From assembly GCA_050084515.1 (NCBI GenBank), contig CM114272.1:59706001-59770000 (forward strand): 64,000 nt of DNA, given 5' to 3'. The notes under the pieces were generated by a model, which saw only the letters and a program-made list of their open reading frames with translations, was not told where the DNA came from and made no database searches. Source of the stretch: Blasia pusilla. Its lineage: Eukaryota; Marchantiophyta; Marchantiopsida; Blasiales. Below, one piece after another: positions 32,120 to 43,773 of the stretch; position 1 is the stretch's first letter, and each line of letters begins with the position of its first letter. The translations under genes and the position numbers were made by a program.

Positions 32120-34780
32120 TTATTCGCAAACCAAGAAATACTCTCCCGTGAATAGATTACACCAGTAGATGACCGCTTCAATACGACACTAACTATGGCT
32201 TCACGCACATAAATCGCCCACTGCACCAGAACAAGGGGATGCATACTTGTTAGCCCCGTGTAACCCTAAATTGTATCCACATACCGGTTACACTTTCAGG
32301 CACCCAGCCAGGGTGCCGGTAAATCTTCTGATGACACTCACGGCAATCCAGTGAAAATCCTGGTAACACACCCTACGTACCATCGGGATTCTGACGTCTC
32401 CATTACCGACCTCGACAGTTCTTCCAGTGACGGGCGAGCCATATCGGGAAAGTTCGATAATTCCCGGGTGACACTAAAAAACTGCCGGTTCTTTGTGCGC
32501 GTTGCTTAAAATGTTCACAGCCGGCGTTAGCAAATCCGGAACCGCTGAGGGCATAAAAAGTCCGAGCCAAATCATTTTGTCGTACATCCATCAACCCAGG
32601 CCTAGAGCGGGCAACGCTAGGCTTGAATCTTTCTCCCCGAACAGAAAAGAGCCGAACCGAACGGAATGAGATGAAATGATGACTTTTCAATCATTCTATT
32701 GCCACCGATCGACGCCGTGAAGGTGATAGAGCGCTCAGAGGAGGCGCCCTGTCGCGGTAGTGGCGGACACCAAGTCGAAGAAATATCGGACATCATCATA
32801 ATCCAACTCTGGCACCGGGAAGTTTTTGCTTCGTCGGTTGTTTCCCGTAGAAAATTCACGGGAACGGGTGTCACAGAAAAGCTACCGTTTTCTTGAAATT
32901 CCTACAGAGAAGTTTTATGTCCTCCCGCGAATCGTTCGAAGTTTCCAGACTTTTTCCCACAATTCGCAAGTTCCTCCCGCTGGCTGTACAGAGAAAATCA
33001 CGAACGGCTTCGCTCCGCGATCGCGATCCGAGTCATCCGACCCGAGATGGATCGCTAGTGGGAGACAAGTGCCTTTTTGTCGACAGCTCAGCTAAGCGCA
33101 GGTCAGCTTGTGCGTACTACGGACGAGGAGGGCTCAGTCAACATCCTTCCCCGTGAACTGTCCCCGCCACTATAAGGCGTTCCCCGTTCTGCCACGCCAC
33201 GCAGTTAGCCCTCTAGGAACCGGATAGGGCCATGGTGGGACCCATGAAAGGAATTGCTCCGTTTCAGCATGCATGCATGCATGCAGGGAACAACACACCA
33301 GCCGGGGAAATTGCGGTATACAGGCGAAGGGGAACATACTTGGAAATGGAGCCAGAAGATTCCCATACTCTCCATCTAATGATTCTAATCCAAATTAAGC
33401 AACGATCCTAGCCACATTTTCTACATAAAAAACTAGCGTGGGCACTACTGTATTCCTTGTTTAGAAACTTCGACCTGAGCTGCTCGAACTCGTAAGCTCA
33501 TTTCGTTGGGCGTCGAGAACAGATAGCTCCTTCCAGAGCACAGGTACTGACGAGAGGTGGACCGCGAGTGCGACTTCTCGTGGATCTCAACTGATTGAAC
33601 ATGGCTCAGATTCTACTCGGGGGCTGGAAAGAGCACGCCCACGAGTGGAGCAATTCCGTGTCAAATAGTTTATAGTGGGGTCACTAGTACGTTTGTTCCG
33701 GGGCTGAATAGAGCGCGCAGGCCGACAAGTAGAGAAACTGCAGGTATTAGGTATGAAAACACGTCGAAAAGGCACGTTTTCTGGGTCTACAAAGAGCAGC
33801 CCCACAGTATTTAATTTCTGTTAAAACAGTCTAAGAGCTCGGTTAGAGAATCTTCCCGCGCATAGAAAGGAGGAACTACTTGTTTTACCCATTGCTCCAA
33901 AGCCTCGAAAGCACGTCTGCACTGAAGAAGGAGGCCCAGAAGCAGGTAACCTTCCTTTTCCGTATCCGCATCTCTCAGGGCGCGAAAAGAGAGATTCACT
34001 GCGAAAGGACAGAGGGACAAACTTAAGGCACCATTCACTTAGATCAGAAATACTACGAGTAGACTCCGTAGAGACACCACGAAACTTGGGGAACACGGTG
34101 GACAGTGGACTTCACATCTGCTCCAAGCTTGAAATCCCTTACGTGGCGACGTACGTCAGTAGTTGCCGTTACCGGCGAGGGAAGCTTTGTAACCTGGGGT
34201 CTATGACTCTATCTCACCGGTTCCTTCTATATCACCCTGACTTCCATACTAAGGCAGCAGAACACGCGTCTCGTTCTGGGCCCCATGGTGGGGACGACAA
34301 AATGATTACACGATACGCTTTTCAGTTGGTGATTTGATTTCGCCATGCAGAGCAGGATAACGGAATTCTCATGGTGTTCGAGAAATATAAATTTTAAATA
34401 GAAACTTCGATGGAAAACCCATCGGAGGAGGGGCAAAGAGACCCAATAACCCGCGAGAACAGCGGCAAGGAGCGTTGCATACTATGCGAGCACGCCTGGT
34501 TTCCCCATGCATAGGGTAGGATAATGGGGAACAGGAAAGAAATTCTCCTGGCATTAGGAACTGCAGGGACCGTTGGGTAAGATCCTACAACTCGTTTGGG
34601 GGTCTACAGATTACACCACAAAGAATGAAAGATGCACTTCGATAAAAACGAGTGATGGAAAACCCATCGGAAGTACAAAAGAGGGGGACTCAAAGAGTCA
34701 AAACCTGAAGGCCACAACACGACCAGAAAAGGAAGAAGGGGGCATTCCCCCCCCTCCACAAAGCGGAAGAGAACGGATAC
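32120..34780. other. Intermediate-GC region without recognisable genes
   Basis: Some frames are open (for example 34038-33811 minus, with FEALEQWVKQVVPPFYARED) but no known domain is visible. (GCAT)n occurs at 33268-33284. Two loosely similar segments (about 34395-34440 and 34640-34700) share GATGGAAAACCCATCGGA, itself partly palindromic. Possibly degraded DNA-transposon sequence. Confidence 0.35.
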
Positions 34781-34787
34781 AGGTACC

Positions 34788-35835
34788 CTGAGCGTTAGAG
34801 CCAAAGCCCGTAGCATTGATTGCAGCCCCGGTCGCCCTACATGGACGGGTTCCGTTCCCTCGCGCGGGTTAGCTTAAGCCGTAGATGGGTTAGCTTTAAG
34901 CGCGTTTAGGCTACACCTAGAAGCGGGTTTAGGCTTGCCTCCGATATCCGAACGGCGATTCCCAATTCCGTCATTTACCATGGTCATGACTACGGAATGC
35001 ATCTACATGCATCCATCATGGTTGATCTTGGATCATGCCCTTGCCTCCATCATCATGTGTGGCAGAATTCAAATTTGAAAGGTTTAAAAAGGTTCGGGGA
35101 CGCTGGGACAGGGTATTTGCTGGCCACCTCGTTTCTGCTTGTCGCCACCATGTGCTCATCCCTATCGCTGCTCGTACATGGTCGCTCTCCATCAACGTTC
35201 TTGTTTGCTCACGTGATTCATCGAGGTAGTTCTGATTCTGCTCAGATTTTTTTGCTCACCTTGGATGTTTTCCGCACCCTTGCTTGCAGCGGATTTGCGT
35301 ATGTTTCCTGCACCCTTGCTTGCAGCGGATTTGCATTGCAGCTCCTCTGTTTGAATCAAAAGTGTTTGCAACGACCACGCGGCATTCTCTATCCATTCTC
35401 TCCACCGCAGATTTCGGACGAGGAGCTCAATCGATTTCAAATTTGAGGCTCGGACATGGGCAACAATCCGGCTGTAACTCAGGTTCTTTAGCAGCGTTTT
35501 TCAGCTCATGCTTCGCACCGTATTATTCAGCTTCTGATGGAAGAATGTTAACTGACCATGGTTCTTCCTTCCATCTACGGGCCCTATATTTTTGCAGGTT
35601 CTTCTTCATATGCATCACACCGTCCAGCAAGAAACATCCACGATCCCCCACATTGAGTTTTTTCGGTAGAGATTTGCCACGCCGCGGGCGCGCCTATTAT
35701 GCGCTTCTATTTGCGCCCTCGTTTTCGGCCAGGATTTGTTTTTGCTCGACACTCGAGCGAATCGTTCTGCATTAATCCTCAAAGCAACCATTCCACAACC
35801 AATTAGTGCTCCGGGCTTTGGCAATATCGCTCTCC
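34788..35835. mobile_element. Possible degenerate TIR element related to the one at 44.5-45.9 kb
   Basis: The left edge (CTGAGCGTTAGAGCCAAAGC) resembles the terminal sequence GGAGAGCGATATTGCCAAAG of the 44.5 kb element, and the right edge at 35801-35835 (GCTCCGGGCTTTGGCAATAT then CGCTCTCC) matches that element's right end exactly. No transposase frame inside. No target duplication found, and the right edge lies within a local duplication, so the element limits are tentative. Confidence 0.45.
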
Positions 35836-35950
35836 CGCGGCGCGCCTATTATGCGCTTCTATTTGCGTCCTCGTTTTTTCGGCCAGGATTTGTTTTGCTC
35901 GACACTCGAGCGGAATGCGTTCGCATTAATCCTACAAACAACCATTCCAC
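35683..35950. repeat. Direct 114-bp duplication on either side of a TIR end
   Basis: 35683-35796 and 35836-35950 share GCGCGCCTATTATGCGCTTC, GGCCAGGATTTGTTTT, CTCGACACTCGAGCG and CATTAATCCT, with a few indels. The 35-bp TIR-like fragment 35801-35835 lies exactly between them. Confidence 0.85.
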
Positions 35951-37088
35951 ATTCCTTATCCTGGCTAGGGTCCTTTCCACGACCTATGGTTTACGTTAAC
36001 GTTGCTACTCGCTCAACTCCTATTGGTCCGTAGCTTTGATGAAGCAAAGAGATTGGCTCCAAGGCCCGGAAAACCTTATTATCTTTACAACTTCACACCA
36101 TTTATTATTGAACATACATAAGTAGAAATGTTGTTACACTTGTATCTCGCTTTGGATCATTTCCTTTTTGGATAGGTAACTGAGAATCAATTTCATTGCA
36201 TATGGAATCCCTTTGTAATCCCTCAAAGATGAAGTGGAATGGTGTCCTCGGAAGGATTATTGCCCACTATTGGAAGGTAATTCGGGATTGGAAACCATGC
36301 CACATGCATTGTTTTGAATGATTTTCAGGATTTATGGCATTGTGTTCACCACACGAGCAATGTGGTTTGAGTAGCTTAAAATCCCGAAGGAAGGAACAGA
36401 GAATGGTGAAGTTCCGTGAGGTAGTTCGCATGGAGGATGACATTCACATACAATGGTAACCTAAGAATCGTATCTGAGTTAAGATGACATGTGGTTCTCA
36501 CACGTAAGATATTTTATTATGGACAACTTCAAGTATGCAAGGAACAAAAACAGATATATTGAACATTATAATGTACCGTGGAATGGTGTCCATCACATCC
36601 GGATGATATCGACAATTGAAGACCTCTTTCTTCATATTGAAAAAAAAAAAAAAAATAATAGAATAAATACAATTCTCGATCTCCTTTATGTCCCAACTCC
36701 AAAATGTTCATGAAAATTGCTACAAAATTTCATCCATTACTTCCTAAAAGGATAGAATGTCATGTGATATTCAAAATTCTTCGTGCCTACTCCACTTACA
36801 CTATGTGTTTGTACACGTTGATGAGGCAATGGTCGCTTTTCTATCAAGTTGGGCTTGTGGGCCCAACTTTGTCTTTCTAGACTTTTCTCGGGGAATAAAG
36901 GTAGGTCGTTGAATGAATTTGGGTTTTGCCTATCGTGCAGTCTGTCATGGATCTTGTAGATCTTCTTCTACGTCGGGACCAACGTTCAATGTTTGATTGA
37001 ACTCGTCTAATGGAATTATTGTTCAAGAATCCATCTTGAAAATTGGAGAATGGATTACCTGGTTGAGGTGTCAACCCATTTTCATTTG
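35951..37088. other. No gene; spacer left of the MULE remnant
   Basis: AT-rich sequence with no clear frame. It holds the first copies of the GTGGAATGGTGTCC motif (about 36234 and 36584), a poly-A tract at 36640 and a short inverted repeat AAGTTGGGC / GCCCAACTT at 36846-36869. Confidence 0.4.
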
Positions 37089-37774
37089 CTATTTTTTGGA
37101 CTCGATCCTTCCGCTCAGCTCCTTCAAAGCCCTTGCAGTTAAAGTAAGAAGGCGAGCATTGTGAACACAGGAAAGTCGTATGCTTGAGAACAAGTTGTCA
37201 ATTTCTTCAATACTGGAGTTTGTTACAGGGTTTGCACAGTCCGATGATAATCGACATCCTGGTGGAATGGTGTCTATGTGCCAACACCAGAGATGGAAAA
37301 CAATTAGTTTAGCAGTAGCCACCACTAATATCAAATCCCTTGTTGAAATACGAACATTTTTATGATCTTGGAAGTATTCATGACCTGCATGTAGAAGTAT
37401 ACATGACCTGATTCTTGAAGTATACATGACCTGGTTCTAGACCTGATCCTAGAAGTATACATTACCTGATCCATGACGTAAACATGACATGGTCCTAGAA
37501 GTAGACATGCCTTGATTCCTGAAGTTTACATGACCTGATCCACCTTGTATACATCACTCGATGTTCACTATTGTTATTTACCTCCATTTGGATGCATGTC
37601 AAACATCTCAGGTTGGCATGGACCATTCTCCAATTCCTCATTCGATTGTCGTGTTATGAGCTTGAGATGAGCCATCCCACCCTGTCTTGTTCCTAACCTT
37701 GTTCCCAGAATCTTCACCAAATCTGCTTCATTGTAATTTTCCTTCAATAAGGCGACAAGAATTGCATTTGGCAT
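37089..37774 (-). other. Minus-strand open frames downstream of the MULE transposase
   Basis: Frames 37774-37574 and 37427-37089 follow the transposase remnant on the same strand. The first (NAILVALLKENYNEADLVKI) and the second (IPPGCRLSSDCANP, LFSSIRLSCVHNARLLTL) show no domain I know, but their position fits the 3' exons of the same transposase gene. A minisatellite lies between them. Confidence 0.3.
37371..37560. repeat. Minisatellite, GAAGTATACATGACCTGAT type
   Basis: Six to seven imperfect copies of a unit near 25-30 bp (GAAGTATACATGACCTGATTC, with a CCTAGAAGTATACAT variant). Each contains the palindromic core GTATAC. Confidence 0.75.
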
Positions 37775-37869
37775 ACTTTTAAAAAAAAGTCAGTATAATA
37801 TAATACCAATTTTAGTACATATGTAAAGTAATATGTTCAATTCACTTTGAAAAGAAGGAGAATACAAGA

Positions 37870-40377
37870 ATGTAAGAGGACCTTACAATATGCTTGCAAA
37901 TGTTCCCCTTCAGAGACCATGGACAAATCACAATGACCCCCTGTATCGTAGTTGTAGACTTCATACCATTTATTCTCCAATGTCGACTCTAACTCTTGCC
38001 ATACTCACCTCCCCCAGTGCGTATGATCTCTACATCACTACCAGAAATTGCTTTCCCTTTCAAAACGTTGTTTACGTATTTTTCATGTGTCGCATTTGTC
38101 ACAAATCCTCTCCTTTTCAACAAGTGGACGTGGAAATACCATGCCTCAATGTCATTGATGAGTTTCCAAACTAGGTAGTCCCCTCTTCTCTGTGATAATG
38201 TTTTGTGGTCATCATGTAAGATAGCCTTCATGCTTCCATGATAGTTCTCAATTGCCGTGATTCGTGTCTTGATTTGCATGAGGATAGTCCCTTGCTGCTT
38301 TTACCCACTTTGCTGAAGTCATTGCACCAATGAGGAAATGTTAATTCAAATTTGAATGCATAATTGAATGCGACAACCAAACTCAAAGTCAAGAAACAAC
38401 AATGATACTCACCAATCTTGGGTTCCCAATATGTTTGTATGTACTTTACAAACTCGACTCGCTTGATAGTATTCAAAGAATTTCTCTAGGTCCCTCTTTG
38501 CGTCATTCAAAATGACTTGTCGTGGTGTATGTGCCACATCGATTCACATACATGATGTCTCCTAACCTTCGCGACATTTCAGCTCTCATGCCATGACTAC
38601 GCACCTTTTTCTTCAATCGCTTTAACTGGTCATGCCGTACATGCCATAGACATAGAATGATGTGTCTTTGTTGGAAATATTGCCCATTCAAAGGGTTCCA
38701 ATCATTTAGTCTCAGCATTAGAAACAGATAGAATCGCTTCTATGTTGGTGGAATGGTTTCCCTTCTTGAGGAAGACTGGTTTCCTACATGTTGGAAAAAT
38801 AATGAATACAACTTCATATGCATAGCTAATGCTGCTTAAAGCACTCATACCATAGAAGGATATTGATGTTTGTTGGCAGAAACGATTTTTTCAACGGTGG
38901 AATGGTTTCTTCCACCGTGAGAGTAAATGTGAGAAGATTATCCTATCCAAATCTACAGTTAACCCATCATGCCAATTTTCGTTAATGAATACAGAGGAAT
39001 TTATTCTCACCTTAATGCATTCTGCTCTGCCAAAGCGTCGTCAACAATGATCGCATTTGGTTCCCAATTCGGTTGGATGACTCTACATTTATCCAAGATA
39101 GCTTTCAACCACTTTCCCAAATACACTTCTTTTGCACTAGATGTGAGAACCTAGGCCACGGGTATCCCTGAGTGGTGATCATCAAACACCAGCAAAGTAT
39201 ATAGGGGAAACTACAAAACATCAATACAAGTGTTAGTACCATGATTATATGGAATCATTTTTACATGAATGAAAGTAATAAGAAGACTTACTTCACATGA
39301 AATATCTCTTCAACAAAATAAGTAAGAGCAAGTACCCTGTTGCGATTTGTGCCAAATGTGCTATCCATGCTCAAAAGTATTTGCCATGTCCATACTTTAC
39401 AAGAGCATTCAACTGCCATTGGCTTTGGAATCCCAAAATGAATGGATGTGTCTCATCCATGTAAGGCTCGGTAAATGAACACCTTCTCGAAGAATACTCA
39501 ACAAACAAGCTCAAGGACTCGTTCTCGCTCCTAGCATATAGAAATGTCTCCTGATTGAATTGTTTTTTTATGTTTCGTATATCATGCATTTGCATGAAGT
39601 CATCTCGGTCAAACTCTCTTCAAAGTTGGTATCCGTCAACGAGCGCTCTTTCAACATCTTTGAATGCTCGGCTTGATCAGTGGGGCTTAACCCCCAAGCG
39701 AAGCCTCTCTTTCACATAATTCTTTAGATCATCTGAAATCCTAGGAGCAAACATCTTGGTGTATCTATGCATGCTTTGTTGTCCTTTCCATGGCATGGCT
39801 TGTTGGCTTTATCCACGTGAGCTCTATTTTTGTAGGTGATCTTTGCAACATGCGGAGGAGTGTTGATTTCAAGGATCAGAAATGACATTGACACCCACGT
39901 TTGCAACTATCGCCTCTACTTATGATTTGTCCTCATGCCTACTACCTCTTCCACTTTTGGGGACAAAGCAGACTGTAAACACAACAAAAGGAGCGATGTG
40001 AAATTAACACACTAAACCATTTCTAACTGAATGGTCATCCACTCTCCTCAATAATCAAAGTTTGAAATATGTGAATGGATAGGAGAAGATAGTGGGCACC
40101 TATGCACAATCTCTCCGATGCATTTGGCGCAGATCAGTTGGGCCATACGCACAATAGTATATTGTGTACAATGGACCCCCCCTCCATCCATGTCTCTCGA
40201 GCAGCCCTTGCCCAATCTTGACATTCCTTTCCAGAATGTTGTTGGGTTCCTTCCATCGCCATGCCCCTCGCCAAGAATGAGATCATGTAATCTTTCCCAA
40301 GGTATGTATGCTACATGATCGTCATCCCAGAAAGCTTGTTGGTGAGATAAGTCCTGGAGGAATATCAGTTTGAACAA
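37870..40377 (-). pseudogene. Mutator-like (MULE) transposase with introns, disrupted
   Basis: Minus-strand pieces follow the plant MULE transposase of the kind with an N-terminal zinc-binding region. They are AYIPWERLHDLILGE (40.3 kb), a middle piece with NKPCHGKDNKAC then MFAPRISDDLKNYVKERLRL (39.9-39.7), EPYMDETHPFILGFQSQWQL (39.45), DSTFGTNRNRVLALTYFVEE (39.36, first catalytic Asp), LYTLLVFDDHHSGIPVA then VLTSSAKEVYLGKWL (39.2), AIIVDDALAEQNALR (39.03, second Asp), IILCLWHVRHDQLKRLKKK (38.65), FVKYIQTYWEPKI (38.45), TAIENYHGSMKAIL and GDYLVWKLINDIEAWYF (38.2), and a possible SWIM-like GGHCDLSMVSEGEHLQAYC (37.9). GT-AG introns fit at 39291-39211 and 38412-38313. A TGG-to-TAG stop lies at 39151-39153, with frameshifts near 39.75 and 38.26 kb. 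Confidence 0.8.
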
Positions 40378-40654
40378 AAATCTTGTTCATGGATAATATC
40401 CTCCTTGTTAAAGAGCTTCCACTTGCAAGCATATCGATGTGGCCATGGCGGGAGGCCAATTCGTGATCAATGTTTCCTGTATGTTAATAAAGACGAAAGA
40501 ACAGTGTCAAAAGGTGCTATTCAAACATTTACTAATCTGGTTGGACATGGTTTAACAAATGGCATGTATTGGGTTTTTATGTGAATGAAGAAGTGCATTA
40601 GGTGCCCATTCTCGCATTCCTCGCTTTCAAACAGATCTACTACTCGCCCATTAC

Positions 40655-40845
40655 CGGTGGAATGTCTTCACCGACATATGGAATGGCTTTGCATTGTCAT
40701 GGAATGGCTTCCCATAGACATGGAATGGCTTTCCCTTCACATGGAATGGCTTCTCTGTTTTGTGGAATGGCTTCAACAAAGGTGGAATGGCTTCTCTGGG
40801 AGCTGGAATGGTTTATCAGACCCATGGAATGCTTCGGTGATGATT
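40655..40845. repeat. Minisatellite of CATGGAATGGCTTC units
   Basis: Eight or more copies of TGGAATGG(C/T)(T)T(C/T) at roughly 20-27 base intervals (for example TCATGGAATGGCTTCCCATA, ACATGGAATGGCTTTCCCTT). The core is the motif dispersed across 36-42 kb. Confidence 0.85.
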
Positions 40846-41651
40846 TCCTCCTAAGCATGGGAAGGAACAGGAATTTCTTAGAATAACTTTACTCGTTTGG
40901 ATTGCCCTCCAATCTGCGTGCAACATTGCTCTCGAACCTCAGGAACTTGCTGCCCAAATCGTACGCAGTGTATGAAAAAAAATCATGGAAGTTTGTGAAC
41001 TCCCACCACTTTGAATTCAGAATCAAATACTTTCTATACAAGGTGGTGGCATTCCTAGTGGTAGCATGTTCCACTTGTGTAAGCCTCTTCTAACTCTACT
41101 ACTATGGGGCCTGTCACTTAAGTATAAGTGAAGAACCAACTGTATACCTGTAGTAGATTCTTTAAGAGCCTATGTACAAAATTACTTTTGTAAGGTCCAG
41201 AAGTACAAAACTACAGCGCTAATGACAAAACTAACGAGGTATATACGCCGTGAGAGAAGTATCTAAAAAACCACACGGCAACGACTCTGGAATCTAGCTT
41301 CCCATATCCAATATGGGAACATCTCCATCTACGCTATCTGCAATAACAACACGAGAAAAAAATCAGAGATAGGAATATCATTACTATCCATGCTAAGCTA
41401 TTTTGAAAGTAAAATAAGAGAGCAAAATTGGAGGTAGAGAACAAGGACTCTTGCCATAATCACAAAATCACATAGAGAGTGCATACTCATACATATATTC
41501 ATACCTTTTTCTTTTCTTTTCCACTCACTGGGTTGAGTGGCCGCATTTACTTGTTCTTCCGTTTAGCCATCCTGGTTGGGGGTTGCCATCATTTGTTGGA
41601 GGACTTCAAACTTCGACTTTCCTAATTCCCTGCACTCCTCGACAAGAGGTG

Positions 41652-42447
41652 TCAAACTGTTCGTGTGGACTTCACGTTCTTGGCCTTGGTCACTTGTGAG
41701 TGAGTGCCAAGTTTAGGTACCTCACTTCTAATGTTGTCATTGATATCATTCAACAACGTCTTGCCCAAATTTTTCTTCAAAGCTCTCAATTCTCTAGAGG
41801 ATAGTTTTTTCTTCATAAGGGTGTCATCATCAAGATCTTCAGATCCTCCAATATTTCCGGATTTGCAAAAGGAATCTGCACGCGTCTTCATGAATAGGGG
41901 TGCGAAATGCGAGCCGGTTGTGTTGACCAAATGTGGATCGTCTGTAACCCCTTCATGATGGATGGCTGCCCCATTCTCACCACATGGAGTGTGTGGAATG
42001 GGTTCCACAGGTGTATCACCTCGACACTGTGCATACACACTTTCGGCTCCCCACTCTGGTGGAATGAATTCCGCATTAGGCTGAAGTCCCGGAGGTGGAG
42101 TGGCATCCGCATTGATAGAATCCCCACCTGGTGGAATGGGTTCCATCAACTGACTCTCTCTCGGCCGTGGAGTGGGATCCCCTTGAGCCTCCCCACCTGG
42201 TGGAATGGGTTCCACCATTTGATTCTCTCTTGGCGGTGGAGTGGGTTCCACCATTGAGCCTCTCCCCACTTGGTGGAATGGGTTCCACCAATTCACTCTC
42301 TCTAGGGGGTGGAGTGGGTTCCACCCTTGGAGCCTCCCCACAAGGTGGAATGGGTTCCACCAATTCACTCTCTCTCGGGGGTGGGAGAGATCTTTTCGAT
42401 CGTGTACAGGGGGACTCGGCTGCTGCTGTAACAATCTTCCCCTTCAA
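41652..42447 (-). pseudogene. Proline/glutamate-rich repeat ORF, frame-shifted
   Basis: Two overlapping minus-strand frames (42447-42076 and 42434-41652) carry a repeated peptide of about 24 residues, PPPRESELVEPIPPCGEAP and variants. The repeat switches frame between copies, which indicates indels. The C-terminal part (DLDDDTLMKKKLSSRELRAL, SEVPKLGTHSQVTKAKN) is acidic then basic and non-repetitive. It follows the BED-finger ORF on the same strand and may be a later part of the same gene after an intron. No enzymatic domain. Confidence 0.45.
42055..42385. repeat. Composite minisatellite of GGTGGAATGGGTTCCACC units
   Basis: About five copies of a 66-75 bp unit, each with the 18-bp near-palindrome GGTGGAATGGGTTCCACC and a second GGTGGAGTGGGTTCCACC, separated by ATTCACTCTCTCT. 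GGTGGAA...TTCCACC pairs with itself, so each unit can form a short hairpin. Confidence 0.9.
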
Positions 42448-42600
42448 TTTTGGTGTCTCGGCCTTCCTTTGGCCCTTTGAACGCTGTGGTACTTTGCAAT
42501 TAGAAGCCTTACCCGCCTCTTTCTTTGTTAATGACCTTATCCGCGTGTCGCCTAGCGATGACGCCGGGGTGGCAAGGGTTGGAAATCACTGCTATCTGAT

Positions 42601-43773
42601 TCAAGACTTATGTAAGTCTCCACCCGTCTCCTCTGCTCTCACTTTCAAGCCCTGTTTTCCCTTCTTACACCAGGTGTCTTTGTCATGTTTCCTTTGACTT
42701 GGAACATATGCACCAGCTCTCTCCTCACAAATATCTTTTGCTTTTTTGGAATCTCTAGTGGCCAACCATTCCTCATATTGTTGCTTGGCCATAAACTCAG
42801 AGTACTTGGCTTGATCTCGCTCAAGCCAACCCATTAGATTTTGTTTCTTGCGTGCTATCCACGCAACACTCTGCTTGACTTGTGCCTCTCTTTCGACAAA
42901 AAACTCGGTAGGTAGCTCCCAGAGAGATACAACGTCGCCTTTTGAACTACTCCCACAACTTCTTAACCATCTCAGATGTGTGAAGTAACCCTTACCCCTC
43001 CCTATCAAGTCCTTAGAACCTTGTAGACTTGCTCTATCTATGGCTGCCAAGCAACCATATACTACATGCTCCATCATGGAGTTACTATTTTGGCAATCAT
43101 GAACTCTCACCAAGCACTCACGGTATTGTTTCCTGTCTAGGAGGCCATCCCAATCCCGAATATGCAAGGAATTCACCAAATTACACTCCATCAAAGCCAC
43201 CAGTGATGGCTTCTTCCCTAGTATCGGGATATGAGGACTCCGCTGCATAGACAACCACCTCTCCGAGTGGAATTGACGCAACCTGTACATTTTCTCCCTC
43301 CTGATTTTAGCCTCCCTCCTCTGAGCATCCCCGGATTTCCTAAGGAGCTCTCTCTCTCTCTGGGCATCTGTCACTTCTCTCTTACGACCCATCACTGGGT
43401 CGTTGGCGCGCCTACCTGGATTTTCTAGTGGGACTAGCAATGCCTCGTCCAAGTCAGGGTGGTTTTTAATCAAGTGCTGATTGCACTTGGTTTTATTTTT
43501 GGCCTTTAGGATGCGATTACAAAGCATGCACATCCACTTTTCCCCATCCTCTATGTATCTCCAATATGTGTTCTCCCCAAGAGCAACACCCCACACAACT
43601 CGATTCATACTGGTGGCTGCCACGATTGAACTCTGACAGAAGATATACCGAGACCTACGACTGCCAAACTGACACCACACAACCTCCTCCATAAGCACTT
43701 CAACAATAGAGTAGTACTCAAACATCAGGCCTGATAAGAAATCCATGCTATGAAGGAGAAAGAAATAGACCAA
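42601..43773 (-). CDS. BED-type zinc-finger protein of unknown function
   Basis: A 390-codon uninterrupted minus-strand frame, the longest intact frame of the district. Residues about 70-106 form a BED/C2H2-like finger: W80, C82, C85, H100, H105 (WMCMLCNRILK...HLIKNH). Residues 125-175 are highly charged (QRERELLRKSGDAQRREAKI). Later parts contain SMMEHVVYGCLAAIDRASL and several WLERDQ-type helices, no known fold. BED fingers are DNA-binding modules common in transposases and transposon-derived plant proteins. Same strand and directly upstream of the MULE remnant, so it may be an accessory transposon protein. The first ~55 residues may be untranslated, because MNRVVWG (residue 56) is an alternative start closer to the finger. 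Confidence 0.55.
   Translation of the reverse strand: MVYFFLLHSMDFLSGLMFEYYSIVEVLMEEVVWCQFGSRRSRYIFCQSSIVAATSMNRVVWGVALGENTYWRYIEDGEKWMCMLCNRILKAKNKTKCNQHLIKNHPDLDEALLVPLENPGRRANDPVMGRKREVTDAQRERELLRKSGDAQRREAKIRREKMYRLRQFHSERWLSMQRSPHIPILGKKPSLVALMECNLVNSLHIRDWDGLLDRKQYRECLVRVHDCQNSNSMMEHVVYGCLAAIDRASLQGSKDLIGRGKGYFTHLRWLRSCGSSSKGDVVSLWELPTEFFVEREAQVKQSVAWIARKKQNLMGWLERDQAKYSEFMAKQQYEEWLATRDSKKAKDICEERAGAYVPSQRKHDKDTWCKKGKQGLKVRAEETGGDLHKS

Noticed and set aside
32403-33156. A host gene in the intermediate-GC segment
   Set aside because: Open frames of 65-96 codons on both strands, none with a recognisable domain or splice pattern.
40655-40845. CRISPR-like array (short repeat at regular 20-27 bp spacing)
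   Set aside because: Repeats are short, imperfect and unevenly spaced, in a eukaryotic transposon context; it is a minisatellite.
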